A stretch of 64,000 nt of DNA from positions 21,945 through 85,944 of the forward strand of contig NZ_AUHM01000036.1 in NCBI RefSeq assembly GCF_000423185.1. Reading direction: 5' to 3'. The translations under genes were made by a program, and so were the position numbers. Below are positions 17,861-27,246 of this stretch, piece by piece. The notes under the pieces are model-generated. The model saw only the letters and a list, made by a program, of their open reading frames with translations. It was not told the origin of the DNA and searched no databases. Source of the DNA: Inquilinus limosus DSM 16000. GTDB taxonomy: Bacteria; Pseudomonadota; Alphaproteobacteria; DSM-16000; Inquilinaceae. Positions within the stretch are counted from its first letter, which is position 1, and each line of letters starts with the position of its first letter.

Positions 17861-17978
17861 CGGAATCTCGTGATGGCGTTGCTCTGGCCCCGGATGTGGC
17901 GTGTTGCGCATTGCACTTGTAATGAGCGTCTTGCGAAAATCATGTTGCCCGAAGCGCAACAGCAACCGCGGTGTACCA

Positions 17979-18878
17979 ATGCGTCCGAGTCTGGAAGAGC
18001 TCGAGGCTTTCCTGCATGTGGCTGAAACCGGCAGCTTCACCAAGGCGGCACAGCGGCTCGGGATCTCGAAATCGGTGATCAGCCGACGCGTGAGTGGGCT
18101 GGAGCGGCGCCTGGGTGCGCTGCTGGTCAGCCGGACGACCCATGCCGTGACCCTGACCGAGCTGGGCACGGGGTTTCACGAGCGGGCGCGGCGGTCCCTG
18201 GAGGATCTGGACGAGGCGGTGGAAGCTGTCGGATTGGGTGCGAAGGCCATCCGCGGCCTGGTCCGGATCACGGCGCCGACGAATCTCGGGACGCTGCACG
18301 TGCTGCCCGCCGTCACGCAGCTCATGGCCCTCCATGAGGCTCTCGAGATCGACCTCGATCTCAATGACCGCTATGTCGATATCACCCTCGGCGGCTTCGA
18401 TCTCGCGATCCGCATCGGCGATCTCAAGGATTCCGTGCTGGTGTCGCGCAAGCTCGGGAGGATCGGCCGTGCCGTGGTGGGCAGCCCAGGCTACCTTTCC
18501 GAGAAAGGAATGCCGGTCGTGCCGGAGGATCTGGAAAGGCACGAGTGCCTGACCTACGCCAACATGAATCCGGCGGAGCAGTGGCGGTTCCTGGTCCGCG
18601 GCGAATGGAGGACCATCCGCACGCGCGGGCGGCTGAAGACGAATGACGGCAGCGCCCTGTTGGCGGCAGCCATCGCGGGACGCGGGCTGGTCGGGCTGCC
18701 GCGCTTCATCACCGACGAGGCCGTCGCGGCCGGCCGGCTGGTTCGCGTGCTCGAGGACTTTCCCCTGCCCGAGGTCGGGCTCTTCGCCCTGTTCCCGTCG
18801 AGCGCCCGGCTCCCCGGGCGGGCTCGGGCGGTGCTGGAACACCTCGCCGGACACTTCGAGAGGGTCCTTCGCGTCTAG
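17979..18878 (+). CDS. LysR-family transcriptional regulator
   Basis: The product is 299 aa from the ATG at 17979; the longer frame from 17901 adds 26 residues that do not belong to the family. The helix-turn-helix is [31 protein letters not shown]. The effector domain contains [18 protein letters not shown] and [20 protein letters not shown], the CrgA-like LysR subgroup. It is divergent from the DUF2165 pseudogene and upstream of wrbA in the same orientation. The likely target is one of these two. Confidence 0.92.
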   Translation: MRPSLEELEAFLHVAETGSFTKAAQRLGISKSVISRRVSGLERRLGALLVSRTTHAVTLTELGTGFHERARRSLEDLDEAVEAVGLGAKAIRGLVRITAPTNLGTLHVLPAVTQLMALHEALEIDLDLNDRYVDITLGGFDLAIRIGDLKDSVLVSRKLGRIGRAVVGSPGYLSEKGMPVVPEDLERHECLTYANMNPAEQWRFLVRGEWRTIRTRGRLKTNDGSALLAAAIAGRGLVGLPRFITDEAVAAGRLVRVLEDFPLPEVGLFALFPSSARLPGRARAVLEHLAGHFERVLRV

Positions 18879-19009
18879 CATCGGCCCCGGCTTGCCTTCC
18901 CCTCGGTTCGGTTGCTGTTGTGGAAACGGCAACACCGTGGTGGCATTCAGCGGGCTACAGTCGATCTTCGAAACTCAGTAGGTCTGGGGGCGTCAACAGG
19001 AGAACCCCC

Positions 19010-19609
19010 ATGGCAAAGATCCTGGTCCTCTACTATTCGGCCTATGGCCATATCGAGACGATGGCAAAGGCTGTTGCGGACGGCGCGAGAGAGGCCGGCG
19101 CCGAGGTCGCGGTCAAACGCGTGCCTGAGCTCGTTCCGACCGACGTGGCCCGGGAAGCCGGCTACAAGACCGATCAGTCCGCGCCGTTCGCCACCATCGA
19201 CGAGCTTCCCGGCTATGACGCGATCATCTTCGGCACGCCGACGCGCTACGGCATGATGGCGGCCCAGATGAAGAACTTCCTCGACCAGACCGGCGGCTTG
19301 TGGTTCGAGAACCGGCTGGTCGGAAAGGTCGGCGCCGTCTTCACCTCGACGGGGTCCCAGCACGGCGGCCAGGAATCGACGATCCTGAACTTCCATACCG
19401 TGCTGCTGCATCTCGGAATGATCATTGTCGGCCTGCCCTACAGCTTCGCCGGCCAGACGCGGATGGACGAGATCACCGGCGGATCGCCCTACGGTGCATC
19501 CACCCTTTCGGGCAGCGACGACCGTCGCCGGCCATCGGGGGGCGAACTCGAAGGCGCGCGCCATCAGGGGCGGCATGTCGCGGCGATCGCGGCTCGGCTC
19601 GCGGCCTGA
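19010..19609 (+). CDS. wrbA: NAD(P)H:quinone oxidoreductase, WrbA type IV flavoprotein
   Basis: The product is 199 aa with ribosome-binding site AGGAGAA before ATG 19010. The flavodoxin-like FMN-binding loop is [44 protein letters not shown] and [12 protein letters not shown] are diagnostic of WrbA, as is [14 protein letters not shown] near the end. It performs two-electron quinone reduction with FMN as tetramer or dimer in the cytoplasm, which avoids semiquinone formation. It follows a LysR gene by 131 bp, and regulation by that LysR is plausible. A GC-rich stem loop follows. Confidence 0.95.
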   Translation: MAKILVLYYSAYGHIETMAKAVADGAREAGAEVAVKRVPELVPTDVAREAGYKTDQSAPFATIDELPGYDAIIFGTPTRYGMMAAQMKNFLDQTGGLWFENRLVGKVGAVFTSTGSQHGGQESTILNFHTVLLHLGMIIVGLPYSFAGQTRMDEITGGSPYGASTLSGSDDRRRPSGGELEGARHQGRHVAAIAARLAA

Positions 19610-19621
19610 TCTTGGAAGAGG

Positions 19622-19653
19622 CGGCCGGCCGTTGACCATCGCCCGGCCGGCCG
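19622..19653 (+). terminator. Stem-loop after wrbA
   Basis: Two copies of the self-complementary CGGCCGGCCG separated by 12 nt form a ten-bp stem starting 12 bp after the wrbA stop. There is no clear T-run. A second perfect hairpin (ATGCCGCCGG/CCGGCGGCAT, 19748-19769, followed by TT) lies before the next gene. Confidence 0.45.
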
Positions 19654-19817
19654 ATAGCCTGCCGGCATGATCCGTCGTCCTCGTCCCGCTCCGCGATACG
19701 GTGCCCCGCCCTTTTGAGGCGGCGGGGACGATGTTTCATGCCCACCCATGCCGCCGGTTCCGGCGGCATTTCCATATCGGGGTCCCGGGGCCGTGCGGCG
19801 CCACCAGGAGACCCGAC

Positions 19818-20306
19818 ATGCCGCCCGTCATCATCCGCCCGGCCCGGCCGGACGAGCACGCCGCGCTCTGCATCCTGTTCGCCGAGCTCGACCGGTTCCA
19901 CCGCGAGGTCCGGCCCGATGTCTTCGTCGAGCCGGACGGGCCCGCGCGCAGCCCGGAGCTGGTCGCCGGACTGATCGCCGGGCCCGACAGCACCATCCTC
20001 GTCGCCGATGACGGCGGCACCCTGGCCGGCCTCGCCACGCTGGTCGAGAAGACGATCCCGGCCAATCCGGTCCGGCCGGAGCGCCGCTTCGTCGAGATCG
20101 ACAACCTGGTGGTGATGCCGGGCCATCGCCGGCGCGGCATCGCCGGGCTGCTGCTCCGCCACGCCGAGGACTGGGCGCGCAGCCGCGGCATCGGCAGCCT
20201 CGAGCTCAGCGTCTGGGAGTTCAACACCGGGGCGGCCGCGTGCTACTTGGCGGCCGGCTTCGTCCCGTCCACCCGCCGCCTGGCCAAGCCGGTGGCGCCG
20301 CCTTAG
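19818..20306 (+). CDS. GNAT-family N-acetyltransferase
   Basis: The product is 162 aa from the ATG at 19818, which is preceded by AGGAG; the frame extends upstream but that part has no family character. It has the standard single-domain GNAT: IRPARPDEHAALCILF opening, IDNLVVMPGHRRRGIAGLLLRHAEDWA as acetyl-CoA pyrophosphate loop (RRRGIG-type), and LSVWEFNTGAAACYLAAGF as motif B. The acceptor is unknown. It is convergent with the next GNAT gene, with a 4-bp overlap of the stop codons. Confidence 0.9.
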   Translation: MPPVIIRPARPDEHAALCILFAELDRFHREVRPDVFVEPDGPARSPELVAGLIAGPDSTILVADDGGTLAGLATLVEKTIPANPVRPERRFVEIDNLVVMPGHRRRGIAGLLLRHAEDWARSRGIGSLELSVWEFNTGAAACYLAAGFVPSTRRLAKPVAPP

Positions 20307-20749
20307 CCGGGGGCCGAGGTCATGTGGATCAGCGGGAAGGGCTGGCCCAGGCTGTCCAGCGGCGACCGGCCGGTCTCGCGGAAGCCGCATTTGCGGTAGA
20401 AGGCCAGGGCGGCCGGATTCTGCTCGTTCACGTCCAGCGTCAGCTCGCCCTTCAGCGCCGCGGCATGGGCCAGCAGGGCCCGGCCGATGCCGCGGCCGTG
20501 CCGGTCCGGGTCGACGAACAGCATCTCGACCTTGGCGCCGTCCAGCCCCATGAAGCCCTCCGGCGTGCCGCCCGGCCCGTCCGCCACCCACAGCTCGACC
20601 GCCGCCAGATACTGGTCGCGCAGCAGCGGCAGCATCGCCTCGATGTCGGCCTCGGCGAGGAAATGGTGGGTGGCGCGCACGGCGCGCAGCCAGATGTCCA
20701 AGAGGGCCGGATGGTCCTCCGGCCGGCCGGGGCGGATCGCGACGGTCAC
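20303..20749 (-). CDS. GNAT-family N-acetyltransferase
   Basis: The product is 148 aa from a GTG that overlaps the stop of the upstream gene (GTGA). It reads VTVAIRPGRPEDHPALLDIW at the start. VEMLFVDPDRHGRGIGRALLAHA is the acetyl-CoA loop, and LTLDVNEQNPAALAFYRKCGF the last helix, a pattern found in the YjaB/PhnO-like acetyltransferases. It is translationally coupled to a second GNAT gene of a different subfamily. Confidence 0.9.
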   Translation of the reverse strand: MTVAIRPGRPEDHPALLDIWLRAVRATHHFLAEADIEAMLPLLRDQYLAAVELWVADGPGGTPEGFMGLDGAKVEMLFVDPDRHGRGIGRALLAHAAALKGELTLDVNEQNPAALAFYRKCGFRETGRSPLDSLGQPFPLIHMTSAPG

Positions 20750-21306
20750 GGCCGGCCGCCTCCGACCCGGCTGCGCCACTCCTCGCGGGTCTGGCCCCAG
20801 ATCTCGACCTCGAAGCTGTCGAAGGGCGGCGGCAGCAGGCTGTTGCGCCGGAAGCGCGAGCCCAGCCGGCGCGCCACCGCCTTGGACGGCTCGTTCTCCG
20901 GCGCGATGCAGTGGATCACCTCGGTCCAGCCGAGGCGGTCGAAGGCCCAGTCGATCGTCGCCGCCGCGCCCTCGGTGGCATAGCCCTTGCCCCAGGCGGC
21001 GCGACACAGGCCCCAGCCGACCTCGGTGCCGGGCCAGCCCTCGGGCCGCCACGGGCCGAGCCGGCCGACCCAGCGTCCGGTCGCCTTTTCGATCACCGAG
21101 AACATGGCGAAACCCTGGATGGTCCAGGCGCCGGCCATGGCGATGAAGCTGCGCCAGGCCGCCGGCCGCGGCTGGACGCCGCCGAGGAACCGTGCGGCCT
21201 CCGCGTCGGCCATCATCTCGGCCCAGCCGTCGAAATCCTCGGCCCGGGTCGGGCGCAGGATCAGACGGGATGTCTCCAGCACCGGCGGGGGCTCCGGGGT
21301 TGGCAT
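20746..21306 (-). CDS. GNAT-family N-acetyltransferase, RimJ/RimL-like
   Basis: The product is 186 aa. LETSRLILRPTRAEDFDGW is the hallmark opening of the RimJ/RimL-type (Acetyltransf_3) branch. EVGWGLCRAAWGKGYATEGA is its acetyl-CoA site, followed by HCIAPENEPSKAVARRLG. Members modify protein N termini, antibiotics or amino acids; the target is not evident. It is first of a two-gene unit with the GNAT at 20303-20749, joined by a GTGA overlap. Confidence 0.9.
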   Translation of the reverse strand: MPTPEPPPVLETSRLILRPTRAEDFDGWAEMMADAEAARFLGGVQPRPAAWRSFIAMAGAWTIQGFAMFSVIEKATGRWVGRLGPWRPEGWPGTEVGWGLCRAAWGKGYATEGAAATIDWAFDRLGWTEVIHCIAPENEPSKAVARRLGSRFRRNSLLPPPFDSFEVEIWGQTREEWRSRVGGGRP

Positions 21307-21396
21307 CGGGCGCCTCCTGAATCGCGGAGGGCAGCAGGCCCGATCCCGGCCGGGCGGTCAAGCGGCGGGCCGCTCACCCGATCTGGGCGGCCCGGC

Positions 21397-22704
21397 CTAC
21401 CGCGCGATCAGCGTGTGCACGCCCGGCGGCAATCCAATCCGCTGCCCGGTTGCCTCCAGCGTCGGCGTGTCGTCGGTCGAGATCCGCCAGATCTCGACGG
21501 CGCCGCCGGGCACAGGCTTACCATCACGGTAGCGGTTGACGCCCACGAACAGGGTGCGGCCGCTGCGGTCGAAAGCCAATCCCTGCGGCAGAACCGCGTC
21601 GATCGGCCATTCGCCCTGAGGCGTGAGGCGGCCGGTCTCGCCGTCCAGCGCGTAGAGGCTCAGCGACGCTTCGCGGGTCCAGTCCGGGGAGCCGTCGGGC
21701 TTGCCGGTTCCGCGCAGATTCGACGTCACCAGGAACAGGCCGTCCGGGCTGAAGGCGATGGTTTCGGATCCCCAGCCGCCCAGGGCGACGTGGGGAACGG
21801 TGTGGCGCGCCGCTTCCCCATCGCTGCCGACCGCGGCGAGGCGGATGGTGGTCAGGATCCCCTCCCGGACGCCGAAGAAGCCCTGCGTGTCGATGCCCCA
21901 TTGCACGTCCGAGGTGACGTAGAACCGGCCGTCCGGCGAGAAGCGGCCGACGAAGGGGAATTTGTTGGTCTGCACCCGGTTGCCCCAGGGGCGGACAGCC
22001 GCGGCCGACCCAGCCTCGTCCCGCACGACCTCGAAGAAGGCGACCTGGGCGCGGTCGACGAGGTTGACGGCGATATAGCGACCGCCGGGATGCCATTGCA
22101 CCCAGGTGGATTTCAGCGGGATCAGGCCGCCCGACGGCGGCAGGGCCAGGCCGAATCGCGCCACCGGGCCGAAGCGGCCGTCCCGCACCGGGACGAAGGA
22201 GAGCTCGCGGTCGGCATCCGTGGTGATGGCGACGATCAGACCGCCGTCGGGGCTCAGCTGGATCGCCTGGGGCTGGGTTCCGATCTCGACGCGGTCGATG
22301 ACGGCGGGTTCACGGCCCGGCCGGATGTCGACCGAGCGCAGCTCGGTTCCCGGCACCAACTCGCTCAGCCGCGTCATCCCGGCGGCTCGCGGCCGGAATG
22401 TTTCCGCGACGAAGGCGATCCGGCCGTCATGCGACAGGTCGAGCGAGCCGGGCGGCCCGTTGGTCGAGTTCGAGATCGTCAGCGATCGCGTCGCGAACCG
22501 GCCGTCGTCATAGGAGACGACGGACAGCGTGTCGCGATGGTCCGGATCGGCCGGCCCGAGATCGCCCGTCTCATAGACGGTCGGCACCATATCGGTGTCC
22601 GACAGGGCCGCCAGGATGCCGCCGGACGCGGGAGTGTCCTGCGCCATGGCGCTGCCCTGGGTGACAAGTGCATAGAAAGCGGCAAGCAGGAAATGCGGGC
22701 GCAT
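21397..22704 (-). CDS. Secreted beta-propeller protein of unknown function
   Basis: The product is 435 aa. It has a signal peptide (MRPHFLLAAFYALVTQGSA, cleavage near AMA-QD) and then repeated propeller blades recognisable from IQLSPDGGLIVAIT, SLDLSHDGRIAFVAE, GRFSPDGRFYVTSD, IAFSPDGLFLVTSN and LAFDRSGRTLFVGV, spaced as in YVTN/lactonase-type seven-bladed propellers. No catalytic residues could be assigned. It is periplasmic or extracellular. It is divergent from the LysR gene at 22832, with palindromes in the 127-bp gap, so regulation by that LysR is likely. Confidence 0.8.
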   Translation of the reverse strand: MRPHFLLAAFYALVTQGSAMAQDTPASGGILAALSDTDMVPTVYETGDLGPADPDHRDTLSVVSYDDGRFATRSLTISNSTNGPPGSLDLSHDGRIAFVAETFRPRAAGMTRLSELVPGTELRSVDIRPGREPAVIDRVEIGTQPQAIQLSPDGGLIVAITTDADRELSFVPVRDGRFGPVARFGLALPPSGGLIPLKSTWVQWHPGGRYIAVNLVDRAQVAFFEVVRDEAGSAAAVRPWGNRVQTNKFPFVGRFSPDGRFYVTSDVQWGIDTQGFFGVREGILTTIRLAAVGSDGEAARHTVPHVALGGWGSETIAFSPDGLFLVTSNLRGTGKPDGSPDWTREASLSLYALDGETGRLTPQGEWPIDAVLPQGLAFDRSGRTLFVGVNRYRDGKPVPGGAVEIWRISTDDTPTLEATGQRIGLPPGVHTLIAR

Positions 22705-22783
22705 TGCGGTGATCCTCCCGTCAAGGCGACCGCCGTCGTCTCATATGAAGCTTCATTCTCCTAATCGATATTCGCCATACTGA

Positions 22784-22800
22784 TATTTCTCATAGAAATA
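22784..22800. promoter_or_regulatory. Candidate LysR operator between divergent genes
   Basis: TATTTCT-CAT-AGAAATA is a perfect inverted repeat with seven-bp arms, 32 bp before the LysR start. It contains the T-N11-A spacing expected of LysR boxes. A second perfect palindrome, ATGAAGCTTCAT, lies at 22745-22756, closer to the propeller gene. The patch is AT-rich compared with its surroundings. Confidence 0.55.
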
Positions 22801-22831
22801 ACTTCCGGCGCTCCTATCGCGGAATATCCCC

Positions 22832-23743
22832 ATGAATCTCGCTGCCGTCGATCTGAACCTGCTGGTCGCCTTCGACGCGCTGCTGAGCGAAGGCAGCGTC
22901 AGCGGGGCGGCGGAGCGGATCGGGCTCAGCCAGCCCGCCATGAGCAAGCGCCTGGCGCATCTGCGCCGCCTGTTCGGCGACGAGCTGTTCGTCCGCCATG
23001 CCGACGGGGTCCGGCCGACCGAACGGGCGCTGGACCTAGCCGATCCGATCCGGTCGGCGCTGCGGCAGATCGAGGATGCCCTGGGGGGCCTCGGCCGCTT
23101 CCTGCCGGCGCGGTCGGGGCGCACGTTCCGGATCGCGACCACCGATCACATCGCTGCGACGCTGATGCCCGGCGTCATGGCCAGGCTGCGGGCCGAGGCC
23201 CCGAGGATCTCGATCGTGCTGCGGGCGCTGCACCGGCAGGAGCTCGTCGAGGCCCTCGAGAGGGGCACGGTCGATCTCGCCCTGACGATTCTGCCGGACG
23301 CGCCGGCGACGATCCGGCGCGCGCCGCTGTTCCATGTGCGCTGGGTGTCGGTGGTTTCGGCCGACCATCCGGAGATCCAGGACGGGCTGACCCTGGAGCT
23401 CTACCTGAAATACCCCCATCTGCTGGTCACCCATGTCGGCGATCTGAAGGGCTATATCGATCGGATCCTGGATGATCGCGGCCTGAAGCGGCATGTCGCG
23501 ATGAGCCTGCCCTATGCGCTGGCGGTGCCTCGCATCATCGCCGGCACCGACATGATCTCGACCCTGTCCGACCATGTCCTCCGCATGACGGATTGGCCGG
23601 GCGTCCGCACCTTTCCCCTGCCCTTCGACTATTCGGGCTACGAGGAGACGATGCTCTGGCATCGGCGGAACGACAGCGATCCGGGCCATGGATGGCTCCG
23701 GCGCCTGCTATCGGATGCGGGTGGCCGGCTGGGGGGCGCTTAG
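22832..23743 (+). CDS. LysR-family transcriptional regulator (NodD/LinR-like group)
   Basis: The product is 303 aa. MNLAAVDLNLLVAFDALLSEGSVSGAAERIGLSQPAMSKRLAHLR is the helix-turn-helix region characteristic of the NodD/NahR-like LysR branch. The effector domain has RTFRIATTDHIAATLMPGVM. It is divergent from the secreted propeller gene and shares an operator region with it. Its stop codon overlaps by 4 bp the stop of the convergent LuxR gene. Confidence 0.93.
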   Translation: MNLAAVDLNLLVAFDALLSEGSVSGAAERIGLSQPAMSKRLAHLRRLFGDELFVRHADGVRPTERALDLADPIRSALRQIEDALGGLGRFLPARSGRTFRIATTDHIAATLMPGVMARLRAEAPRISIVLRALHRQELVEALERGTVDLALTILPDAPATIRRAPLFHVRWVSVVSADHPEIQDGLTLELYLKYPHLLVTHVGDLKGYIDRILDDRGLKRHVAMSLPYALAVPRIIAGTDMISTLSDHVLRMTDWPGVRTFPLPFDYSGYEETMLWHRRNDSDPGHGWLRRLLSDAGGRLGGA

Positions 23744-24996
23744 CGCCCGGCCGCGGCGCGGGTGTCGGGGGCGGCGAAGCTGTGCAGCAGCAGGCGCACC
23801 AGCTCGGCCTGCCGATGCGTCTCGGTCTTCTCGAACACCTGCTTCAGGTAATGCCGGGCGGTGCCGATCGAGATGCCCAGGCTCTCGGCCGCCTCGGCCG
23901 GGCCAAGGCCGTCGGCGATCAGCGCCGCCAGGGCGGATTCGCGCCGGGTCAGCCCATAGGCGCTGGCCAGGCCGGCGGTGTCGATGCGGCCGCAGCGGTC
24001 GGGGTCGGAGATCAGCACCGCCACCGCGCCCGGCTCTCCGGGGGCCGGGCCGCGGCCGGGGCCGGGCGCCGGCACCACGGTCAGGATCAGCGGCCGGTTC
24101 GGCGGCCGCCGCGACACCGGGATGCGCAGCAGCGCGGCGGCGCCGCGGCCCAGCGCGGCGTCGGCCTCGTCCGGGCCGCCGGCCAGCAGCATCGCCGCGG
24201 TGATCGCCTGGTGCAGCGCCCGGGTCTGCGCCGGCAGGGTGGTGGCCAGGCCGTAGGCATCGGCCAGCAGCCCGTCGCGCGCGGCGATCACGGCCTCCGC
24301 CCGCTCGTTGCGGTAGACCGGCCGGCCGTGCCGGTCCAGCAGGATCAGGCCCAGGCCCAGCGCGTCGATCGCGGCCAGGGCGCCGGTCGTGAGCGGGTCG
24401 ACGCTGGCCAGGCGGCGGTTCAGCTTGCCGGCCTTGGCCAGATGCGGCACCAGGACCTGCAACCGGCCCAGCTCCTCGGCGCCGAAGTCGCGCTCGTGCA
24501 GGGGGCGGCAGACGCGGATGGCCGACCAGCCGGACGGGCCGCGCCACGGCACCGCCACCGCCGCCAGCCCGCCGCCGATCGGCCGGATCAGCTGCTGGTA
24601 GAAGTCGGTCCGCTCATAGACCCGCACCGGCACCATGGAGGACTGGGTGCGGGCGGTGCCGGTCGGGAACCGCCGCATCTGCTCCGCCCAGAAATCGCTG
24701 TGCAGGATCCGGTCGCAGCGCTCGCCGTGCTGCCGCACATCCATGCGCGAGCAGGTGGACAGCTGGACGCCGTCCACGGTCGTGGTGGTGAACACGGCGT
24801 GCGAGCCGCCGACCAGGTCGCGCACGGCGTCCAGGCAGTGCGGCCACGCCTCCGGCTCCATCGCCGCGTCGTAGATCCGCTGCACGGTCCGGAGGATCGC
24901 CTGCGCGACCGCGGTCACCCGGCCGGCCCTTTCCCATGGCCCGTCCCGGCGGGGCGGCGCATCGGTCGCGAACCAACCGCCGCATGCTCGTCGCAT
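23740..24996 (-). CDS. LuxR-family transcriptional regulator
   Basis: The product is 418 aa if read from the ATG at 24996. A GTG at 24918 (VTAVAQAILRTVQRIYDAA) is an equally good or better start, because family members usually open at this helix. The N-terminal two thirds is a sensor region with a PAS-like segment (IDALGLGLILLDRHGRPVYRN). The C-terminal GerE/LuxR helix-turn-helix is LTRRESALAALIADGLGPAEAA to TARHYLKQVFEKT. The signal is unknown and no synthase is nearby. Possible targets are its own upstream region, which carries TTCCTGT-N18-ACAGGAA at 25022-25053. Confidence 0.88.
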   Translation of the reverse strand: MRRACGGWFATDAPPRRDGPWERAGRVTAVAQAILRTVQRIYDAAMEPEAWPHCLDAVRDLVGGSHAVFTTTTVDGVQLSTCSRMDVRQHGERCDRILHSDFWAEQMRRFPTGTARTQSSMVPVRVYERTDFYQQLIRPIGGGLAAVAVPWRGPSGWSAIRVCRPLHERDFGAEELGRLQVLVPHLAKAGKLNRRLASVDPLTTGALAAIDALGLGLILLDRHGRPVYRNERAEAVIAARDGLLADAYGLATTLPAQTRALHQAITAAMLLAGGPDEADAALGRGAAALLRIPVSRRPPNRPLILTVVPAPGPGRGPAPGEPGAVAVLISDPDRCGRIDTAGLASAYGLTRRESALAALIADGLGPAEAAESLGISIGTARHYLKQVFEKTETHRQAELVRLLLHSFAAPDTRAAAGR

Positions 24997-25131
24997 TCAA
25001 GTCGATCACGGCATGACGGCATTCCTGTACTCCAAAATATCCTAGAACAGGAAAACAGACCATTAGTGGAACTAAGGAGTTCCTAAAAACAACTCCCGAC
25101 GCCGCGGTTGAGCCATAGATGTCCTCTTCGC

Positions 25132-25158
25132 TCGGAGGGGCATATAATGTCCCTCCGA
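25132..25158. terminator. Hairpin downstream of cobT
   Basis: TCGGAGGG, an 11-nt loop and CCCTCCGA form a stem-loop about 105 bp beyond the cobT stop, between cobT and the start of the LuxR gene. No T-run is evident on the cobT strand, so a terminator role is only possible. The remainder of 24997-25262 holds no gene. Confidence 0.35.
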
Positions 25159-25262
25159 AGCCATTATGAACAGTTTTATTGTGGCGTCGATATGGAGCCG
25201 CGACGGCGAAGCCGGGGCGCTGCCGGTTCGCTTCGCCTGCGGCTCGCGATGGGCGGCGTGGC

Positions 25263-27116
25263 TCAGCTGGCCCGGCGCAGCGCCACCGCCTTCTTCGGCT
25301 CCTCGTCGAACAGCTCGGCCAGCTTGTCGATCATGGTGCCGCCCAGCTGCTCGGCGTCGACGATGGTGACGGCGCGGCGGTAGTAGCGGGTGACGTCGTG
25401 GCCGATGCCGATCGCCACCAGCTCCACCGGCGACCAGCGCTCGATGTACTCGATCACCTGCTTCAGATGCCGCTCGAGATAGTTGCCGGGGTTGACCGAC
25501 AGGGTGGAATCGTCGACCGGGGCGCCGTCGGAGATCACCATCAGGATCCGCCGCTGCTCCGGCCGTCCGACGATGCGGTTGTGGGCCCAGAGCAGCGCCT
25601 CGCCGTCGATGTTCTCCTTCAGCACGCCTTCGCGCAGCATCAGGCCGAGATTCTTGCGGGCCCGGCGCCAGGGCGCGTCGGCGGCCTTGTAGATGATGTG
25701 GCGCAGGTCGTTCAGGCGGCCGGGATTCTGCGGCTTGCTCTGCTGGATCCAGCGCTCGCGCGCCATGCCGCCCTTCCAGGCGCGGGTGGTGAAGCCCAGG
25801 ATCTCGACCTTCACGCCGCAGCGCTCCAGCGTCCGCGCCAGGATGTCGGCGGCGATCGCGGCGATGGTGATCGGCCGGCCGCGCATCGACCCGGAATTGT
25901 CGATCAGCAGGGTCACGACCGTGTCGCGGAAATCGGTGTCCTTCTCCTGCTTGAAGGACAGCGGCGTCAGCGGGTTGATCACCACCCGGGCCAGCCGGGC
26001 GGCGTCGAGGAGGCCCTCCTCCAGGTCGAAATCCCAGGACCGGGTCTGCTTCGCCATCAGCTTGCGCTGCAGCCGGTTGGCCAGCTTGGCGATCACGCCC
26101 TGCAGATGCTGCAGCTGCTGGTCCAGCATCAGGCGCAGCCGCGACAGCTCGTCCGCGTCGCACAGCTCCTCGGCCGGGACCACCTCGTCGAACTGGGTGG
26201 TGAAGGCCTTGTAGTTCAGTCCGTTCGGGTCGAGCGCCCCGGTCTGCTCGTCGCGCCAGGGCTGGCCGGGCGTCTCGGTGTCCTCGGTGGCGAACTCGTC
26301 GGCGTCGTCGGACGCCTCCTGCTCCGCCCCCTCGGCGTCGGTCTCGTCGCCGCTCTCCGGGTCGCTCTCGCTCTCGTCGGCGGTGGCGCTGACCTGCTCG
26401 CCCTCGCGGCCCTGCTCCTCCGGCTGCTCGCCCTGGGACTTGTCCTCGTCCTCGCCCTCCTCGTCCTCCTGCGCCTCGTCCTCCTGGCCGACATCGATGT
26501 CGAGCTCGGCCAGGAGGTGGCGGGCGCAGCGGGCATAGGCCTCCTGGTCCTCCATCGCGTCGGCCAGCTCGTGCAGCGACCGGCCGATGCGGCTCTCCAG
26601 CCAGGACCGCCAGAGGTCGGCGGCGTGGCGGGCGTTCGGCGGCGGCTTCTCGCCGGTCATCGCCTCGCGCGCGGCCAGCCGCACCGCCTCGGCCAGCGGC
26701 ACCTGCTCGCGCTCGGTGACCCGGTCCAGCCCCTGGCGCTTGAATCGGTCGTCCAGCGCCGCCGCCAGGTTGCCGGCGACGCCGGCCATCTGGGTGGCGC
26801 CGATCGCCTCGCAGCGCGCCTGCTCCAGCGCCTCGAAGGCGGCGCGGGCAGCCTCGCCCTGCGGCATGCGGGCGGCGTGCAGCCTGGCGTTGTGGTGCTT
26901 CAGGCGCAGGGCCACGGCATCGGCGGCGCCGCGCACCTTGGCCACCTCGGCGGTGGTCAGGAGCCGCGAGGGCTGCGGCAGGCGGGCGCGGGTGCCGGCG
27001 ACGCCGGGCGGCTCGCTGGAATAGGCCACGGTGACGTCGGGCCGCTCGGCGATGGCCCGCACCGTCGCCGTGGTGGCGCGCTTGAACACCTCGATCGGGC
27101 TGTCGTCCTGGGGCAT
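25263..27116 (-). CDS. cobT: Aerobic cobaltochelatase subunit CobT
   Basis: The product is 617 aa. It opens with the CobT N-terminal helical domain ([20 protein letters not shown]). A strongly acidic linker at about residues 210-290 is rich in Glu/Asp. The C-terminal von Willebrand A domain has a MIDAS at [19 protein letters not shown] and [12 protein letters not shown]. CobT pairs with the AAA+ ATPase CobS to drive ATP-dependent cobalt insertion into hydrogenobyrinic acid a,c-diamide by CobN in the oxygen-dependent B12 pathway. cobS lies directly upstream (131 bp). CobN is not in the window. Confidence 0.96.
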   Translation of the reverse strand: MPQDDSPIEVFKRATTATVRAIAERPDVTVAYSSEPPGVAGTRARLPQPSRLLTTAEVAKVRGAADAVALRLKHHNARLHAARMPQGEAARAAFEALEQARCEAIGATQMAGVAGNLAAALDDRFKRQGLDRVTEREQVPLAEAVRLAAREAMTGEKPPPNARHAADLWRSWLESRIGRSLHELADAMEDQEAYARCARHLLAELDIDVGQEDEAQEDEEGEDEDKSQGEQPEEQGREGEQVSATADESESDPESGDETDAEGAEQEASDDADEFATEDTETPGQPWRDEQTGALDPNGLNYKAFTTQFDEVVPAEELCDADELSRLRLMLDQQLQHLQGVIAKLANRLQRKLMAKQTRSWDFDLEEGLLDAARLARVVINPLTPLSFKQEKDTDFRDTVVTLLIDNSGSMRGRPITIAAIAADILARTLERCGVKVEILGFTTRAWKGGMARERWIQQSKPQNPGRLNDLRHIIYKAADAPWRRARKNLGLMLREGVLKENIDGEALLWAHNRIVGRPEQRRILMVISDGAPVDDSTLSVNPGNYLERHLKQVIEYIERWSPVELVAIGIGHDVTRYYRRAVTIVDAEQLGGTMIDKLAELFDEEPKKAVALRRAS

Positions 27117-27159
27117 CGCCTGCTTCGTCTCTACGGCCTTCGCCGCTGTCTCTTTGGTC

Positions 27160-27237
27160 TGTCATTGCCGGGCTTGACCCGGCAATCCAGAGGGTCTCGA
27201 CAGTTTCTGGATGCCCGGGTCAAGCCCGGGCATGACA
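27160..27237. repeat. Palindromic intergenic repeat between cobS and cobT
   Basis: Two 31-bp arms face each other across a short spacer. The left arm begins TGTCATTGCCGGGCTTGAC and the right arm ends GTCAAGCCCGGGCATGACA, with few mismatches between arms. This is a typical alphaproteobacterial REP-like dispersed repeat that can form a long stem in the cobS-cobT transcript. Confidence 0.8.
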
Positions 27238-27246
27238 GGAAAAGTC

